This document shows, piece by piece, positions 63,810-64,000 of a stretch of 64,000 nucleotides of DNA (positions within the stretch are counted from its first letter, which is position 1; each line of letters begins with the position of its first letter). The position numbers were made by a program, and so were the translations under genes. The DNA is taken from positions 3,720,001-3,784,000 of the forward strand of contig OZ218953.1 in NCBI GenBank assembly GCA_965112735.1. Direction: 5' to 3'. Source of the stretch: Phaeosaccion multiseriatum. Its lineage: Eukaryota > Ochrophyta, other classes. Under the pieces are notes generated by a model. The model did no database searches. It was not told the origin of the DNA and saw only the letters and a program-made list of their open reading frames with translations.

Positions 63810-63890
63810 TCACTGCTTCTCAGGGAAATCATGGCCCTCCTCTGCGGCGTCTAATGGCAATGACACATCCTGCTTCGGCACAGGCTCCTC
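63810..63890 (-). CDS. Possible last exon of a gene leaving the window
   Basis: On the minus strand a CTGTACAG acceptor is followed by 26 codons and a TGA. The peptide (EEPVPKQDVSLPLDAAEEGH, then DFPEKQ) has protein-like composition free of repeats. The remaining gene would lie beyond 64000. No family can be named from so short a piece. The 63626-63809 gap holds the YwbE-like 3' UTR and an A/T-rich patch (63692-63726). Confidence 0.35.
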   Translation of the reverse strand, partial: EEPVPKQDVSLPLDAAEEGHDFPEKQ

Positions 63891-64000
63891 CTGTACAGGA
63901 GGGGCAGGACACAGTCTAGAGTTTCATCGAAGGCGGCAGGTTCCTGAAGGCAGGCGCTGGATCCATCAACACAGAGAGGGGGGGGGGGGGGCTCTCCTAC

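Overview
The window is nuclear DNA from an intron-rich, GC-rich eukaryote. Nearly every gene is interrupted by short introns (about 90-700 bp) with GTGAGT/GTGCGT/GTAAGN donors and CAG acceptors. Genes sit 135-1,650 bp apart and almost strictly alternate strand. The proteins carry long Gly, Glu, Ser, Gln and Asp runs. Strand alternation, a CCT-like regulator, a flagellar ZMYND12 relative and an Mx-type dynamin fit a stramenopile alga (ochrophyte) with a flagellate stage. That placement is an inference; no gene here settles it.

Layout: (1) CAMK-type protein kinase, +, 336-5320. (2) ATG18/WIPI PROPPIN, -, 6150-9678. (3) Very large Q-rich/acidic protein of unknown function, +, 10730-17683. (4) COG5 Golgi tether subunit, -, 18444-25163. 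(5) Mx-like dynamin with a C-terminal galactose-binding-like domain, 32 exons, +, 25330-36590. (6) IQ-motif protein, -, 36974-38383. (7) LETM1-domain protein, +, 38538-40727. (8) Small CHY zinc-finger protein, -, 41663-42365. (9) FKBP8-like tail-anchored FKBP/TPR protein, +, 42501-45490. (10) TBC1D23-like TBC/rhodanese protein, -, 47135-55764. (11) ZMYND12-like TPR protein, +, 56533-58999. (12) CENP-S/MHF1 histone fold, -, 59330-60121. (13) CCT-like protein, -, 60680-61630. (14) YwbE/DUF2196 protein, +, 62246-63625. (15) Possible 3' end of another gene, -, from 63810.

I rebuilt the gene models by hand from splice sites, reading-frame phase and family homology. In every multi-exon model the exon lengths sum to an intact reading frame, which is a strong internal check. 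Four genes belong to endomembrane traffic (ATG18, COG5, dynamin, TBC1D23), but nothing shows that they are co-regulated. Three head-to-head pairs share start-to-start gaps of only 135-166 bp, so each pair probably uses a bidirectional promoter.

Non-coding features: introns are packed with micro- and minisatellites, including a perfect 33-copy 14-mer, a roughly 390 bp CAGG/CAGA array and a tandemly copied 5' splice site. Two convergent intergenic regions hold fold-back elements (18066-18431 and 46081-46335). No rRNA, tRNA, CRISPR array or intact transposase gene was recognised. The most novel items are the dynamin/galactose-binding fusion, the TBC1D23-like protein with an apparently intact catalytic Arg/Gln pair, the 76-bp-arm palindrome, and the orphan 1,692-residue acidic protein.
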